The notes under the pieces were generated by a model that saw only the letters and a program-made list of their open reading frames with translations, had not been told where the DNA came from and did not search any database. A program made the position numbers and the translations under genes. A stretch of DNA of 64,000 nucleotides from Mycobacterium shigaense (lineage in GTDB: Bacteria > Actinomycetota > Actinomycetes > Mycobacteriales > Mycobacteriaceae), in the NCBI RefSeq assembly GCF_002356315.1, contig NZ_AP018164.1, positions 496,001 through 560,000 on the forward strand. The letters run 5' to 3'. Positions within the stretch are counted from its first letter, which is position 1. Each line of letters opens with the position of its first letter. This document shows positions 28,602-37,552 of the stretch, in pieces.

Positions 28602-29243
28602 ATGACCCGCACCCGGACCGTGGTCCTCGGCGCCGCCCTAGCCGCCGCGGTGGTCTACGCGGTCATGTGGGTGGGCTTCCTGCAGAATTGGGGCTGGTTG
28701 CACGGCCTGGACTGGTCGTTGTTGACCGCGGCACACGACGTCGCGGTCAAGCATCCGGGCTGGCTGCGCTTCTGGGCCGGGCTGTCGACCGTGCTCGGCC
28801 CGGAACCGCTGCGGCTGCTGGGAGCGGCCGTGGCGGTGGTCCTGCTGGTCCTGCGCCGCCTGCGCGCGGCGCTGCTGGTGGTGGCCTGCGCGCCGCTGAA
28901 CGGATTGGTCACGACGGGGGTCAAGGCGCTGGCGAACCGCCCACGGCCGCCCACGATGTTGGTGTACGCGCCCTCGACGTCGTTTCCGTCGGGCCACGCG
29001 CTGGAAACCACCGCGGCCTGGCTGGCGCTGTTGATCCTGCTGTTGCCGGTGCTGAGCCGGTCGCTGCGGGGGGTGGCGACCGTGGTTACCGCGGTGATCC
29101 TGCTGTTGGTCGGGATCTCCCGCGTGGCGCTGAACGTGCATTACCCGTCCGACGTGCTGGCGGGCTGGTCGCTGGGCTATCTCTATTTCCTGCTGTGCCT
29201 GTTGGTTTTTCGGCCCAGATCGGTGTTGGTCACGGCGCAGTGA
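28602..29243 (+). CDS. PAP2-family membrane phosphatase (Rv0308-like)
   Basis: A 213-residue integral membrane phosphatase with about six transmembrane helices. The three acid-phosphatase motifs are complete: K-x6-RP in KALANRPRP, PSGH in SFPSGHALE, and SR-x5-H-x3-D in SRVALNVHYPSD. The active site should face the outside. Likely substrates are lipid phosphates such as polyprenyl pyrophosphate or phosphatidic acid. The ATG at 28602 gives a complete first helix. Confidence 0.9.
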   Translation: MTRTRTVVLGAALAAAVVYAVMWVGFLQNWGWLHGLDWSLLTAAHDVAVKHPGWLRFWAGLSTVLGPEPLRLLGAAVAVVLLVLRRLRAALLVVACAPLNGLVTTGVKALANRPRPPTMLVYAPSTSFPSGHALETTAAWLALLILLLPVLSRSLRGVATVVTAVILLLVGISRVALNVHYPSDVLAGWSLGYLYFLLCLLVFRPRSVLVTAQ

Positions 29244-29303
29244 CCCAACTGGGTCTAAAGCTTGACTTGACCTCAAATGCTGCGGCGCTTGACGATTGAA
29301 CGT

Positions 29304-29984
29304 ATGCGCCGACTGCTAGCTTTGCTGCGCGCCGCGGCGTGCGCACTATTCACGTTGTTCGTGCTGACCCCGGCGGCCAGCGCGGCCCCGACCGGCAACC
29401 CCCTGGCCGGCACACCCTGGTTCGCCAACCAGGTCGGCAATGCCACCCAGGTGGTTTCGGTCGTCAGCACCGGCGGCTCGAACGCGACCATCGACATTTA
29501 CCAGCGCACTGCCGCCGGCTGGCAGGCGCTGCGCACCGGGGTTCCGACCCACGTCGGTTCGGCGGGCATGGCGCCGCAGGCCAAGAGCGGGGTGCCGGCC
29601 ACCCCCACGGGCGTGTACAGCCTTGACTCCGCGTTCGGCACGGCGCCGAATCCCGGCACCGGTCTGCCCTACACCCAGGTCACCGACGGCAACCATTGGT
29701 GGAGCGGCGACGACCACAGCCCCACGTTCAACTCCATGCAGGTCTGCGCGAAGGCGCAGTGCCCGTTCAACACGGCCGACAGCGAGAATCTGCAAATCCC
29801 GCAGTACAAGCACGCGGTCGTGATGGGCGTCAACAAGAACAAGACCCCGGGCGGCGGTGCGGCGTTCTTCTTCCACACCACCGACGGCGCGCCCACCGAG
29901 GGTTGCGTGGCGGTCGACGACGCTCAGCTGGTGTCGATCATGAAATGGCTGCGCCCCGGCGCGGTCATCGCGATCACCAAGTAG
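29304..29984 (+). CDS. Exported YkuD/L,D-transpeptidase-like protein (Rv0309-like)
   Basis: A 226-residue protein with a signal peptide (MRRLLALLRAAACALFTLF, cleavage after ASA near residue 31). The C-terminal part has FFFHTTDGAPTEGCVAVDD, the His and Cys pair of the L,D-transpeptidase-like fold. It is the counterpart of exported Rv0309. Role: probably cell-wall peptidoglycan handling, inferred from the fold. Start ATG 29304 is preferred to an in-frame upstream start at 29277, which would push a charged stretch before the signal. Confidence 0.83.
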   Translation: MRRLLALLRAAACALFTLFVLTPAASAAPTGNPLAGTPWFANQVGNATQVVSVVSTGGSNATIDIYQRTAAGWQALRTGVPTHVGSAGMAPQAKSGVPATPTGVYSLDSAFGTAPNPGTGLPYTQVTDGNHWWSGDDHSPTFNSMQVCAKAQCPFNTADSENLQIPQYKHAVVMGVNKNKTPGGGAAFFFHTTDGAPTEGCVAVDDAQLVSIMKWLRPGAVIAITK

Positions 29985-29987
29985 GGC

Positions 29988-30467
29988 TCAGTCGACGCCC
30001 GCGATGGCGCGGCCGGGCTTGACCGTGAAGTTCAGGCCTTCCAAAGACATTGTGGCGTCGTAGGTTCGGTCGTAGCCGGTGCCGCTGATCTTCCAGCCGC
30101 CGTCGGTGCGCCGGTAGGTGTCCTTGTAGAACGCCGCGCCGATCAGCATGAAGTTGAGGTCGCCGACGATGACGCGGTCCTGCAGATACCAACTGCCCGT
30201 TGCGGTATCGCCGTTGACGACGATGTCGGGATGGGTCACTCGGTGTTCGGTGATGACGTTGGCCGGCAGCGAGGTGCGCATGTACTCGACCAGGTCGGCG
30301 CGGTTGGTGAAGTGCAGTTCGTTGCCGATGGACGGGCCGTAGTCGGCCTTGATGTCCTCGGCGAGGGTGTCGCTGAAGTCGTCCCAGTGCTTGGTGTCCA
30401 GCGCGCGCAGATAGCGGTATTTGACTTGCTTGATGGCTTCGATATCGGCCAGATCGTCGAGGGTCAT
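29988..30467 (-). CDS. NTF2/SnoaL-like protein (Rv0310c-like)
   Basis: A 159-residue protein of the NTF2-like fold. It starts MTLDDLADIEAIKQVKYRYLRALDTKHWDDF, which is the typical first helix with the DxxxxW pattern, then a curved sheet with HRVTHPDIVVNGDTATGSWYLQD. Such proteins are small isomerases, dehydratases or ligand binders. It starts four bases after the TetR stop, so the two are one operon; a GTG 18 bases further upstream inside the TetR gene is an alternative start. Confidence 0.85.
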   Translation of the reverse strand: MTLDDLADIEAIKQVKYRYLRALDTKHWDDFSDTLAEDIKADYGPSIGNELHFTNRADLVEYMRTSLPANVITEHRVTHPDIVVNGDTATGSWYLQDRVIVGDLNFMLIGAAFYKDTYRRTDGGWKISGTGYDRTYDATMSLEGLNFTVKPGRAIAGVD

Positions 30468-30471
30468 CCCG

Positions 30472-31092
30472 TCATTGCAGCACACGGGTGACCATGTCGA
30501 TCAGGGCCCGCCGTTCCAGGCTCCAATCGACGTCGCCGCCGGTCACCATCTGCACCAGCACCACCCCCCGCAGCGTGGCCCAAATGACCTCGGACACACC
30601 GGTATTGGCGGGATCGTCGGTGATCAGCCGGCCTAGCTCGCTGATTGCGGAGTTCATCTCCAGCAGGTGGCGACGCGACGATGAGCCCAGGGCGCCGCGG
30701 GTGGCCCGCAAGATCTCGAAGGCCGCCAGCGACGTCGGGCTGCTGTAGCAACTCCACGCGGTGTCGACGACGACTTCGATGCGCTCGCGCAGCGGCAGCT
30801 CGCTGACGTCGGCGGCGGACAGGCTCTCGATCAGCCGGTCCACCCCGTCGTCGACGACGGCCATCAGTACGCCGTTGCGGTCGCCGAAGTGGTACTGGAT
30901 GACGCCCCAGGTGACGCCGGCGCGTTCGGCCACGTGCTTGGCCGTGGCGGCGGCGAAGCCCTCCTCCACGATGCAGCGGACCGTCTCGTCGATGATCTTG
31001 GCCCGGGTGGCGTCGCCGCGCTTGCGTGGCGCGCTGGTGCGCCGCGTGGGGCTCGCCGACCGCGCGGGCGCCTGGCCTGCAGCAATGGACAT
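30472..31092 (-). CDS. TetR-family transcriptional regulator (Rv0302-type)
   Basis: A 206-residue regulator. A basic N-terminal tail (to about residue 28) precedes the TetR helix-turn-helix, with AERAGVTWGVIQYHFGDRNGVL as recognition region. The helical ligand domain fills the rest. It is co-transcribed with the NTF2-like gene and divergent from the gene at 31131; the 38-base AT-rich gap (TTATTGACTTTATAACATAG) must hold both promoters. ATG 31092 is used; a start at 31140 would overlap the divergent gene. Confidence 0.87.
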   Translation of the reverse strand: MSIAAGQAPARSASPTRRTSAPRKRGDATRAKIIDETVRCIVEEGFAAATAKHVAERAGVTWGVIQYHFGDRNGVLMAVVDDGVDRLIESLSAADVSELPLRERIEVVVDTAWSCYSSPTSLAAFEILRATRGALGSSSRRHLLEMNSAISELGRLITDDPANTGVSEVIWATLRGVVLVQMVTGGDVDWSLERRALIDMVTRVLQ

Positions 31093-31130
31093 TATTGACT
31101 TTATAACATAGCCACCACTATTTTTGGGCC

Positions 31131-32354
31131 GTGAGCCCATCCCGCTACGCGAAATTGTCCCGTGAACAGCTGGCCGTGTTGGTGCCCGAACTGCTGTTGA
31201 TCGGACAGCTGATCGACCGTTCCGGCATGGCCTGGTGCATCAGCTCGTTCGGCCGCGACGAGATGGTGCAGATCGCCATCGAGGAGTGGGCGGGGTCCAG
31301 CCCGATCTACACCCGGCGCATGCAGCGGGCGCTGAACTACGAGGGCAACGACGTCGTCACGATCTTCAAGGGCCTACAGCTCGACATCGGCGCCCCACCG
31401 CAATTCATGGATTTCCGCTACACCGTGCACGACCGGTGGCACGGCGAATTCCACCTCGACCACTGCGGCGCCCTGCTCGACGTGGAGCCGATGGGCGAGA
31501 AGTACGTGTTCGGGATGTGCCACACCATCGAGGACCCGACGTTCGACGCGACCGCGGTGGCCACCAACGCCCGCGCCCAGGTGCGCCCGATCCATCGGCC
31601 GCCCCGAACACCGGCGGACCGGCAGCCGCACTGCGCCTGGACCGTCATCATCGACGAGTCCTACGCCGAGGCCCAGAGCATCCCAGCGCTGGACCTCGTC
31701 GGCCAAACCCGGGCTGCGACATGGGAACTCGACCCCATCGATCGCTCCGACGACGGAGCGGCGGACTACTCGGGTCCGCTGCTGTCCGATTTCGACTTCG
31801 CCGCGTTCTCGCATTCCGCGCTGGTGCGCATGGCCGACGAGGTCTGCCTGCAGATGCATCTGCTCTACCTGTCGTTCGCGATCGCCGTGCGCGCCCGCGC
31901 CGCCGACGAGGCCGAGGCCGTCAAGGTGTGCACGCAAGGCCTGATCGGCATCGCCGGTGTGGCCGCCGAACGCATTCACCGCGCGCTGGGCCTGCCCGGC
32001 GGAATCCAGGGTGTGCTCGAGGTCCTCGAACTGCACCCGTTGCTGAACCCCGCGGGCTACGTGGTGGCCGAAACCGCCAATCGGCTCGTCGTGCACCGCT
32101 CGCCGGCGCACGACGACCGTTCGTGGATCTCCTTGTGCTCTCCGGAGTCCGTGCTGCCGCTGCGGGCGGTCGCCGCGGCGGTGGATCCGCGCATCGATGT
32201 TCGAGTTAGCGGAACGGACACCGACTGGACCGCCGAGTTCTTCGAAACCGACACCGCGGCCGACGAACTGCCAGAGGTTTCGGTGGTCAAAGTCAGTGGC
32301 GGAGCGTCGTTTGTGTTCGAGCCGAGGCGTTCGCTGCCGCTGACCGTGGTCTGA
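31131..32354 (+). CDS. Conserved protein of unknown function (Rv0311-like)
   Basis: A 407-residue cytosolic protein close in length to Rv0311 (409). It has a motif-rich segment HDRWHGEFHLDHCGALLDVEP (residues 103-123) with three His and one Cys that could bind metal, then YVFGMCHTIEDPTFDA. No signal peptide or membrane segment. The GTG at 31131 is the first start after the short divergent promoter region. I cannot assign a reaction. Confidence 0.85.
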   Translation: MSPSRYAKLSREQLAVLVPELLLIGQLIDRSGMAWCISSFGRDEMVQIAIEEWAGSSPIYTRRMQRALNYEGNDVVTIFKGLQLDIGAPPQFMDFRYTVHDRWHGEFHLDHCGALLDVEPMGEKYVFGMCHTIEDPTFDATAVATNARAQVRPIHRPPRTPADRQPHCAWTVIIDESYAEAQSIPALDLVGQTRAATWELDPIDRSDDGAADYSGPLLSDFDFAAFSHSALVRMADEVCLQMHLLYLSFAIAVRARAADEAEAVKVCTQGLIGIAGVAAERIHRALGLPGGIQGVLEVLELHPLLNPAGYVVAETANRLVVHRSPAHDDRSWISLCSPESVLPLRAVAAAVDPRIDVRVSGTDTDWTAEFFETDTAADELPEVSVVKVSGGASFVFEPRRSLPLTVV

Positions 32355-32507
32355 TCTCGGCGACTTTGTCAAGGGGGTCTTGATACCGCTTCGGTGACAC
32401 GATCGCATCGAGGCGGTACCAATGGCATTGCAAGCCATCGGCTTTCCGCGTGTCCGCGGCTATCGTTAACGCTGGCCACGACCCCTATAGACGAAAGTAT
32501 TCGCTCT

Positions 32508-34457
32508 ATGTACGACCCCGTTGGGTTGTCGATCGGGACCACGAACCTGGTCGCCGCGAGTAGTGGAAGTACGCCGGTGAGCCGCCGCGCCGTACTGACG
32601 CTCTACCCGCACTGCGCGCCGAAAATCGGTGTGCCCGGCGGTAACCCACCGCACAGCGAGCCGGGCATGATGCTGGGCGGCTTTGTTGAGCGCATCGGCG
32701 ACTCGGTGGCGCTGGTGTCGGCCGACGGGTCGGCACACGACCCGGATCTGTTGATGGTCGAGGCCCTGGACGCAATGGTTCTCGAGGCCGGTGCGGACGC
32801 GGCCTCCTCGGAGATCTCGATCGCCGTTCCCGCGTACTGGAAAGCCGGCAATGTGCAAGCGTTACGCAACGCGCTACGAACGCATTTGGGCTTCGTCCGA
32901 AGCGGCATGGCACCCCGGCTGGTCTCGGATGCCATCGCGTCGCTGACCGCGGCGAACGCGGAGCTCTGCCTTGCGGCGACGGGCGTGGTCGGCGTGATCG
33001 ACTTCGGCGGATCGGGAACCTCCGCCACCCTGGTGAACATCGCTGGGGATTTCGAACCCGTCACGCCGACGCTGCGCTATCCGGACTTCTCCGGCGACGA
33101 GATCGACGCGGCAATATTGTTGCGGGTGTTCGAGGAACTGGGACACGCCAGCGGTATCGACCCGGCGAGCACCGCCGCGGTCGGGCAGCTCGCCAAGCTC
33201 AGGGAGCAATGCCGCACCGCCAAAGAGCAGTTATCCATCGACACGGCAACGGAATTCACGGCGGAGCTGGGTGGCCGCAGGTCGAGCATGCGGCTGACCC
33301 GCGACGAGCTGGGCGACCTGATCCAGGACCGGCTGACCGGGTTGATCTACGCCCTGGACAAGATGCTGGTCAGGCACCACAAGAGCTGGACGGACCTGGC
33401 GGCGGTGGTCACCGTCGGCGGCGCGGCCAGCATTCCGCTTATCACGGAGCGTCTTTCGGTGCATTCCCGCCGCCCGGTGGTATCCCCGGCCGAACCGGCG
33501 TTGGCGGCCGCCGCCGGCGCGCTGATGCTGGCCTCTCGTGGGGAGGAAGTGGATCTTCGCACCCGCACGTCCGTGGGCCTGCTCGCTTCGTCGGCCGCCG
33601 CCGGCGAGGTCGTCGACCTCGGTGCCGGCGACGTGCTGGTGATCGACCACGACGCGCTGACCGATCGCGAATTGGCCTGGTCGCAAACCGAATACCCGGG
33701 CGATATCCGGCTGCCGTATGTGCCCGAGGACTACGGCGAGGACAACCAGGCCGGCTGGTCGATGCGGCTGAACGTGATAGACCCGGTCCCCGTCGGGCGG
33801 CCGTGGCGGCGATTGCGCTTGTCGCAGTTCATCATCGGCATGTGCGCCATGGTCGCCATGACGGCGATCGGCGGCGTGGCCTACACCTTGGCCGGTATCG
33901 AGAACCGCGAGGCACCGCCGGTGCCCACCGTGGTGCCGGTGCCCGCGCCACCGGTCAGCTCGCTGATGCCCCGTCCCGCCCCGCCGCCGCCCACGGCGGT
34001 CCCGCCGCCGCCCAGTGTCGAGCCGGTGCCCAGCAACGTGCCGCCACCGCCACCGCCACCGCCGCCGCCCCCGCCGGTGGTGGTCAGCCCCGAGCCGCCG
34101 CCCGTCGTGACGACGCATCCGCATCCGCATCCGCCGCCGTCGACCCAGGCGACTCAGACGCCGACCATGACGACCCCGACGACCATGACGACCCCGACGA
34201 CCCCGCCACCGCCGCCGTCGACGACGACCCCCCCGCCGCCGCCGACCACCACGACCACGACGGTGCCGATGACCACGCAGTGGGTTCACGTCCCACTGCT
34301 GCCGATACCGATACCGATTCAGGTCCCGGCAAGTCAGGCGCCGCAGACCCCGCAGTACCCGGGGCAGTACCCCAGCCAGTATCCGGGGCAGTACCCCGGG
34401 CAGTACCCCGGGCAGTACCCGGGCGGCGGTAACCCGTTCCTGAGCCCGGGTTACTAG
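32508..34457 (+). CDS. Hsp70-like proline/threonine-rich membrane protein (Rv0312-like)
   Basis: A 649-residue protein. The N-terminal 380 residues look like an actin/Hsp70 ATPase: GLSIGTTNLVAAS (phosphate-1), VIDFGGSGTSATLVNI (phosphate-2) and VTVGGAASIPLI (adenosine loop). A transmembrane helix lies at about residues 442-465. The outer part is extremely rich in proline and threonine and ends in six QYPG-type repeats. There is no substrate-binding domain, so it is not a chaperone in the usual sense. The ATG at 32508 precedes MYDPVGLSIG; frames upstream are unrelated. Confidence 0.85.
   Translation: MYDPVGLSIGTTNLVAASSGSTPVSRRAVLTLYPHCAPKIGVPGGNPPHSEPGMMLGGFVERIGDSVALVSADGSAHDPDLLMVEALDAMVLEAGADAASSEISIAVPAYWKAGNVQALRNALRTHLGFVRSGMAPRLVSDAIASLTAANAELCLAATGVVGVIDFGGSGTSATLVNIAGDFEPVTPTLRYPDFSGDEIDAAILLRVFEELGHASGIDPASTAAVGQLAKLREQCRTAKEQLSIDTATEFTAELGGRRSSMRLTRDELGDLIQDRLTGLIYALDKMLVRHHKSWTDLAAVVTVGGAASIPLITERLSVHSRRPVVSPAEPALAAAAGALMLASRGEEVDLRTRTSVGLLASSAAAGEVVDLGAGDVLVIDHDALTDRELAWSQTEYPGDIRLPYVPEDYGEDNQAGWSMRLNVIDPVPVGRPWRRLRLSQFIIGMCAMVAMTAIGGVAYTLAGIENREAPPVPTVVPVPAPPVSSLMPRPAPPPPTAVPPPPSVEPVPSNVPPPPPPPPPPPPVVVSPEPPPVVTTHPHPHPPPSTQATQTPTMTTPTTMTTPTTPPPPPSTTTPPPPPTTTTTTVPMTTQWVHVPLLPIPIPIQVPASQAPQTPQYPGQYPSQYPGQYPGQYPGQYPGGGNPFLSPGY
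34354..34425 (+). repeat. Six tandem 12-base units encoding QYPG/QYPS
   Basis: Units of the type cagtaccccggg repeat six times in frame near the 3' end of the Hsp70-like gene, giving QYPG five times and QYPS once. The number is likely to vary between strains by slippage. Confidence 0.85.
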
Positions 34458-34549
34458 CCCGCGGAGTTCGGCTGGGAGCAAATCCCATGGCGGATCGCGG
34501 CGGCCGGGCGCACACTGGCAGGGACACCTACAAGCGGCGAGGAGGCCAC

Positions 34550-34936
34550 GTGGCTGAGTACGGTGCGTTCGGATTCGATCCCGACGAGTTCGATCGGGTG
34601 ATCAGGGAAGGTAGCGAGGGTCTGCGCGACGTGTTCGAGCGCGTGAGCAGGTTTGTCGGAACCCCGGGTGGCCGGACGGGGTGGTCGGCGTTCTTCGACG
34701 ACATCTCGCGCCGGCCGCGGGCCACGCCGGAAACCGCCGGCGAGGCCGGGGACGGCGTGTGGGCCATCTACACGGTGGACGCCGCCGGCGGCGCCCGCGT
34801 CGAGCAGGTCTACGCGACCGAGCTCGACGCGCTGCGCGCGAACAAGGACAACCTCGACCCGAAGCGCAGGGTCCGCTTCCTGCCGTACGGCATCGCGGTC
34901 AGCGTCCTCGACGACGACGCGGAGGGCCCCGCGTAA
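34550..34936 (+). CDS. Conserved protein (Rv0313-like)
   Basis: A 128-residue acidic protein, exactly the length of Rv0313. GTG 34550 (MAEYGAFGFDPDEFDRVI) follows GCGAGGAGG, deciding the start over an open frame from 34487. The N-terminal helix is charged; the C-terminal half (WAIYTVDAAGGARVEQVYATELDALRANKDN) resembles a small beta-sheet domain seen in several actinobacterial proteins. Function unknown. It follows the Hsp70-like gene by 92 bases and may be co-transcribed. Confidence 0.85.
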   Translation: MAEYGAFGFDPDEFDRVIREGSEGLRDVFERVSRFVGTPGGRTGWSAFFDDISRRPRATPETAGEAGDGVWAIYTVDAAGGARVEQVYATELDALRANKDNLDPKRRVRFLPYGIAVSVLDDDAEGPA

Positions 34937-34951
34937 CGACGCCTTGCGGCG

Positions 34952-35704
34952 TCAGCCCTGGCTCACGACGTTGTCGACACCGGAGTTGGAGATCTTCGGC
35001 GCGCCCGCGTGATACGTCACCTGGTTGTTCATGCCCGACGCCTCGATGGTGTCGACCGCGTCGACGGTGACCGAGTTCTTCATGCCGGACACGGTCACGC
35101 TCGCGCAGTGGCCGGTGATGACGATCGTGTTGGAAATCCCGCTGACGGTGACGGCGTTGTCGTTGCACGCGACCGTCTTGTTCTCGTCGATGCCGGACAC
35201 GTCCAGCGGTCCGCCGGGCGACGGTGACGTCGACGTCGACGGGGTCACGGTGCCGGTCGACGGCCTCGGGCTGCGCGTCGTCGTCCGGGGCAGCGTCGGC
35301 ACCGTCGTGCTGCTTGGCAGGGTCGAGTTGATGATCGAACGGACCCCGGACAGTTGGTGTGCGGCGAAGGCGGCGATGCCTCCCGCCAGCGCCAGCACAC
35401 CGACGACGATCAGGGTGCCCACGATCCACCACATGCGGTTGCCGCCGCCGGGATTCGGCGTCCCCGTCGAGTACGGCGTGTTGTAGCTGTACGGGGGCGG
35501 GGTGCCGTACTGGGGCGGCGTGTCATAGCCAGGTGGCGCGGTGTAGGTGGGCGGTGGCACGGGGCCCGGTGGGGGCGGCGGATAGGGATGCGAACCGGGC
35601 GGAGTCCTGCTGAAATCGGAGCCCAGTTCGGAGGCGCGCGCGGTGTCGGCCAGCGGGCGCTCGAGGTCCCGGATGCGTTTTTCCGGATCGTCCTGCGATT
35701 CCAT
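34952..35704 (-). CDS. Membrane-anchored DUF3060 protein (Rv0314c-like)
   Basis: A 250-residue protein. An acidic N-terminus and a proline/tyrosine-rich cytosolic region (residues 34-88) precede one transmembrane helix (about 91-116), a threonine/serine/proline linker, and a C-terminal beta-repeat domain. Repeats of the type AVTVSGISNTIVITG / SVTVSGMKNSVTVDA (VSG-x2-N) form a small beta-helix, as in DUF3060 proteins. The repeat domain should be outside the cell. It is convergent with the gene at 34550. Confidence 0.85.
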   Translation of the reverse strand: MESQDDPEKRIRDLERPLADTARASELGSDFSRTPPGSHPYPPPPPGPVPPPTYTAPPGYDTPPQYGTPPPYSYNTPYSTGTPNPGGGNRMWWIVGTLIVVGVLALAGGIAAFAAHQLSGVRSIINSTLPSSTTVPTLPRTTTRSPRPSTGTVTPSTSTSPSPGGPLDVSGIDENKTVACNDNAVTVSGISNTIVITGHCASVTVSGMKNSVTVDAVDTIEASGMNNQVTYHAGAPKISNSGVDNVVSQG

Positions 35705-35733
35705 GGACCGATGCTCCCACCGCGCGGCCTCTA

Positions 35734-36780
35734 ATGGGTAGTTTCAGCACCGTGCCCGAACTGCCGAACCGCCACATTCTGTTGCGTCGCCGTCCCACCG
35801 GCCTGGTTGCGCCCGGCGACACCGAGCTGGTGACCACCCCGGCACCCCGACCCGTCGAGGGCGAGGCGTTGCTGCGCACCACCTATGTGGGGCTCGACGC
35901 CGCCGTCCGGACCTGGCTCAACGACCAACCGGGCTACCTGCCGCCGGTACAGCTCGGCGAGGTCATTCGCGCGGCCGGCATCGGCGAGGTCGTCGAGTCG
36001 CGGTGCGGCGCCTTCGCGGTCGGGGACGTGGTCACCACGCTGTCCGGTTTCCAGGAGTACGTGATCATTCGCGACGACGTCTTCAGCACGCCCGTCCCGA
36101 GCGAGGACGAACAGCAGGCGGTGATGTCGGTCTACGGCCCGACCGGGGCCACTGCCTACATCGGCATGGTCGACGTCGGCATGCCGCAGGCCGGTGAGAC
36201 GGTGGTGGTCTCGGCGGCGGCGGGTGCCACCGGGTCGATCGCCGGCCAGATCGCCAAGATCGCCGGCGCACGGGTGGTGGGCATCGCGGGCGGGCCCGAG
36301 AAGTGCCGGGCGGTGGTGCAGGACTTCGGATTCGACGCGTGCATCGACTACAAGAACGACGACCTGCCGGCCGCGCTCAAGCAGCACTGCCCGAAACGGG
36401 TCGACGTCTACTTCGACAACGTGGGCGGACCGATCCTCGACGCGGTGCTGGGGCGGTTGGCCGCCAATGCTCGCGTGGTGCTGTGCGGGGTCATATCCAG
36501 CTACCTGACCGGGGAGCACCCGGGGCCGTCCAACTATGTGAACCTGCTGTCGAAGACCGCGCGGATGCAGGGATTCAACGCCCTCGACCAGTGGGGCCGG
36601 TTCGATGAGGCGCACGCCGCGTTGCGCAAGTGGGGGGCCGAGGGCCTGCTCACGCATCGCGCGACCGTCTTCGACGGCATCGGCTCCTGCGTGGACGCCC
36701 TCAACGGGCTGTTCACCGGCGCCAACATCGGCAAGACGTTGGTCAAGCTGAGCGAACCCTCGGCCCCCGCTGGCCGCTAG
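35734..36780 (+). CDS. NADP-dependent medium-chain oxidoreductase
   Basis: A 348-residue reductase of the leukotriene-B4 12-hydroxydehydrogenase/prostaglandin-reductase branch of the MDR superfamily. Landmarks are NRHILLRRRPTG at the start, the nucleotide-binding AAAGATGSIAGQIAKIAG (about residues 154-171), the following GIAGGPEKC with its phosphate-binding Lys, and YFDNVGGPILDAVL. No zinc-binding cysteines, so it is probably an enone/alkenal reductase. Its stop overlaps the convergent regulator gene by four bases. Confidence 0.9.
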   Translation: MGSFSTVPELPNRHILLRRRPTGLVAPGDTELVTTPAPRPVEGEALLRTTYVGLDAAVRTWLNDQPGYLPPVQLGEVIRAAGIGEVVESRCGAFAVGDVVTTLSGFQEYVIIRDDVFSTPVPSEDEQQAVMSVYGPTGATAYIGMVDVGMPQAGETVVVSAAAGATGSIAGQIAKIAGARVVGIAGGPEKCRAVVQDFGFDACIDYKNDDLPAALKQHCPKRVDVYFDNVGGPILDAVLGRLAANARVVLCGVISSYLTGEHPGPSNYVNLLSKTARMQGFNALDQWGRFDEAHAALRKWGAEGLLTHRATVFDGIGSCVDALNGLFTGANIGKTLVKLSEPSAPAGR

Positions 36781-37436
36781 TCCTCGCCGAGGACGCGGTG
36801 CAGCGTCTTCTTGACGTCGGTCAGGGCTTCCAACAGCTTGGTCCGGGTCTCGGCGAGCTGTTGCTTCTGCTCGTCGGTGCCCGTCCAGGCAATGGTGCGA
36901 GCCAGTCCGGCGACTTCGAAGAACGTGCGACGGATCTTGAAGACGTCGGCATGCTTGGCCCGATGCTTCAGGAATGCGTGCGCGCTCTCGCTGCTGACGC
37001 CCCGGTACTTGAGCAGGTTCTCGCCGAGTTCGGTCAGCGTCGCCACGCCGTTGTCGACCTTGACTACGCCGCGGCCGGCGAGCAGGCCGATGGCAAGCTC
37101 CACCCTGTCCTGCGGCGGGGTGAATGCGCCGTCGGTCGCGTCCGCTACGCGCTGCACGATTTGCGCGGCGTCAGCCGGCCCGTCGACCAACAACGCCGCG
37201 GTGACGAACGCCGCGCGTTTGAGCGGCGGCAGGCCACCGGGGCCACCGAAGCCGAAACCGCCTGGGCCGCTGCCGAAGCCGGGCCCGCCCGGTTCGCCCT
37301 GACCCCAACCGTGCTTGCCCCAGCCACCGCCGAAACCACCGGGGCCACCGAAGCCGAAACCGCCTGGGCCGCCACCGAAACCGCCGGGGCCATCGAACCC
37401 TGGGCCGCCGAAGCCGCCGAAAAATCCACCAGACAT
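36777..37436 (-). CDS. PadR-like winged-helix regulator with glycine-rich N-terminus
   Basis: A 219-residue protein. The first 85 residues are almost only Gly, Phe and Pro with a few charged residues (GGFGFGGPGGFGGG type). From LKRAAFVTAALLVDGPADAAQIVQRV a winged helix follows, with RVELAIGLLAGRGVVKV and a C-terminal helical domain. This resembles PadR/DUF-type regulators with glycine-rich leaders found in mycobacteria. ATG 37436 is chosen because GGAAAGGA lies nine bases before it; ATG 37445 is too close to that site. A perfect inverted repeat sits upstream at 37461-37479. Confidence 0.75.
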   Translation of the reverse strand: MSGGFFGGFGGPGFDGPGGFGGGPGGFGFGGPGGFGGGWGKHGWGQGEPGGPGFGSGPGGFGFGGPGGLPPLKRAAFVTAALLVDGPADAAQIVQRVADATDGAFTPPQDRVELAIGLLAGRGVVKVDNGVATLTELGENLLKYRGVSSESAHAFLKHRAKHADVFKIRRTFFEVAGLARTIAWTGTDEQKQQLAETRTKLLEALTDVKKTLHRVLGED

Positions 37437-37460
37437 CCTTGCCATTCCTTTCCAGCCAAA

Positions 37461-37479
37461 GTATCAACCTCCTTGATAC
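37461..37479. promoter_or_regulatory. Candidate operator between the PadR-like and MarR genes
   Basis: GTATCAA-N5-TTGATAC is a perfect 7-base inverted repeat in the divergent gap. On the minus strand the spacer and arm form AAGGAGG, a Shine-Dalgarno-like core, but it lies too far from the start to be the main site. It is most simply a dimeric regulator site. Confidence 0.6.
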
Positions 37480-37552
37480 CACTGTGTGCGGCAATGTCAA
37501 TGAAATTGATGGTTGCTGATGCGAACCGATAGCTGCGTGCCAGCATGTAGCT

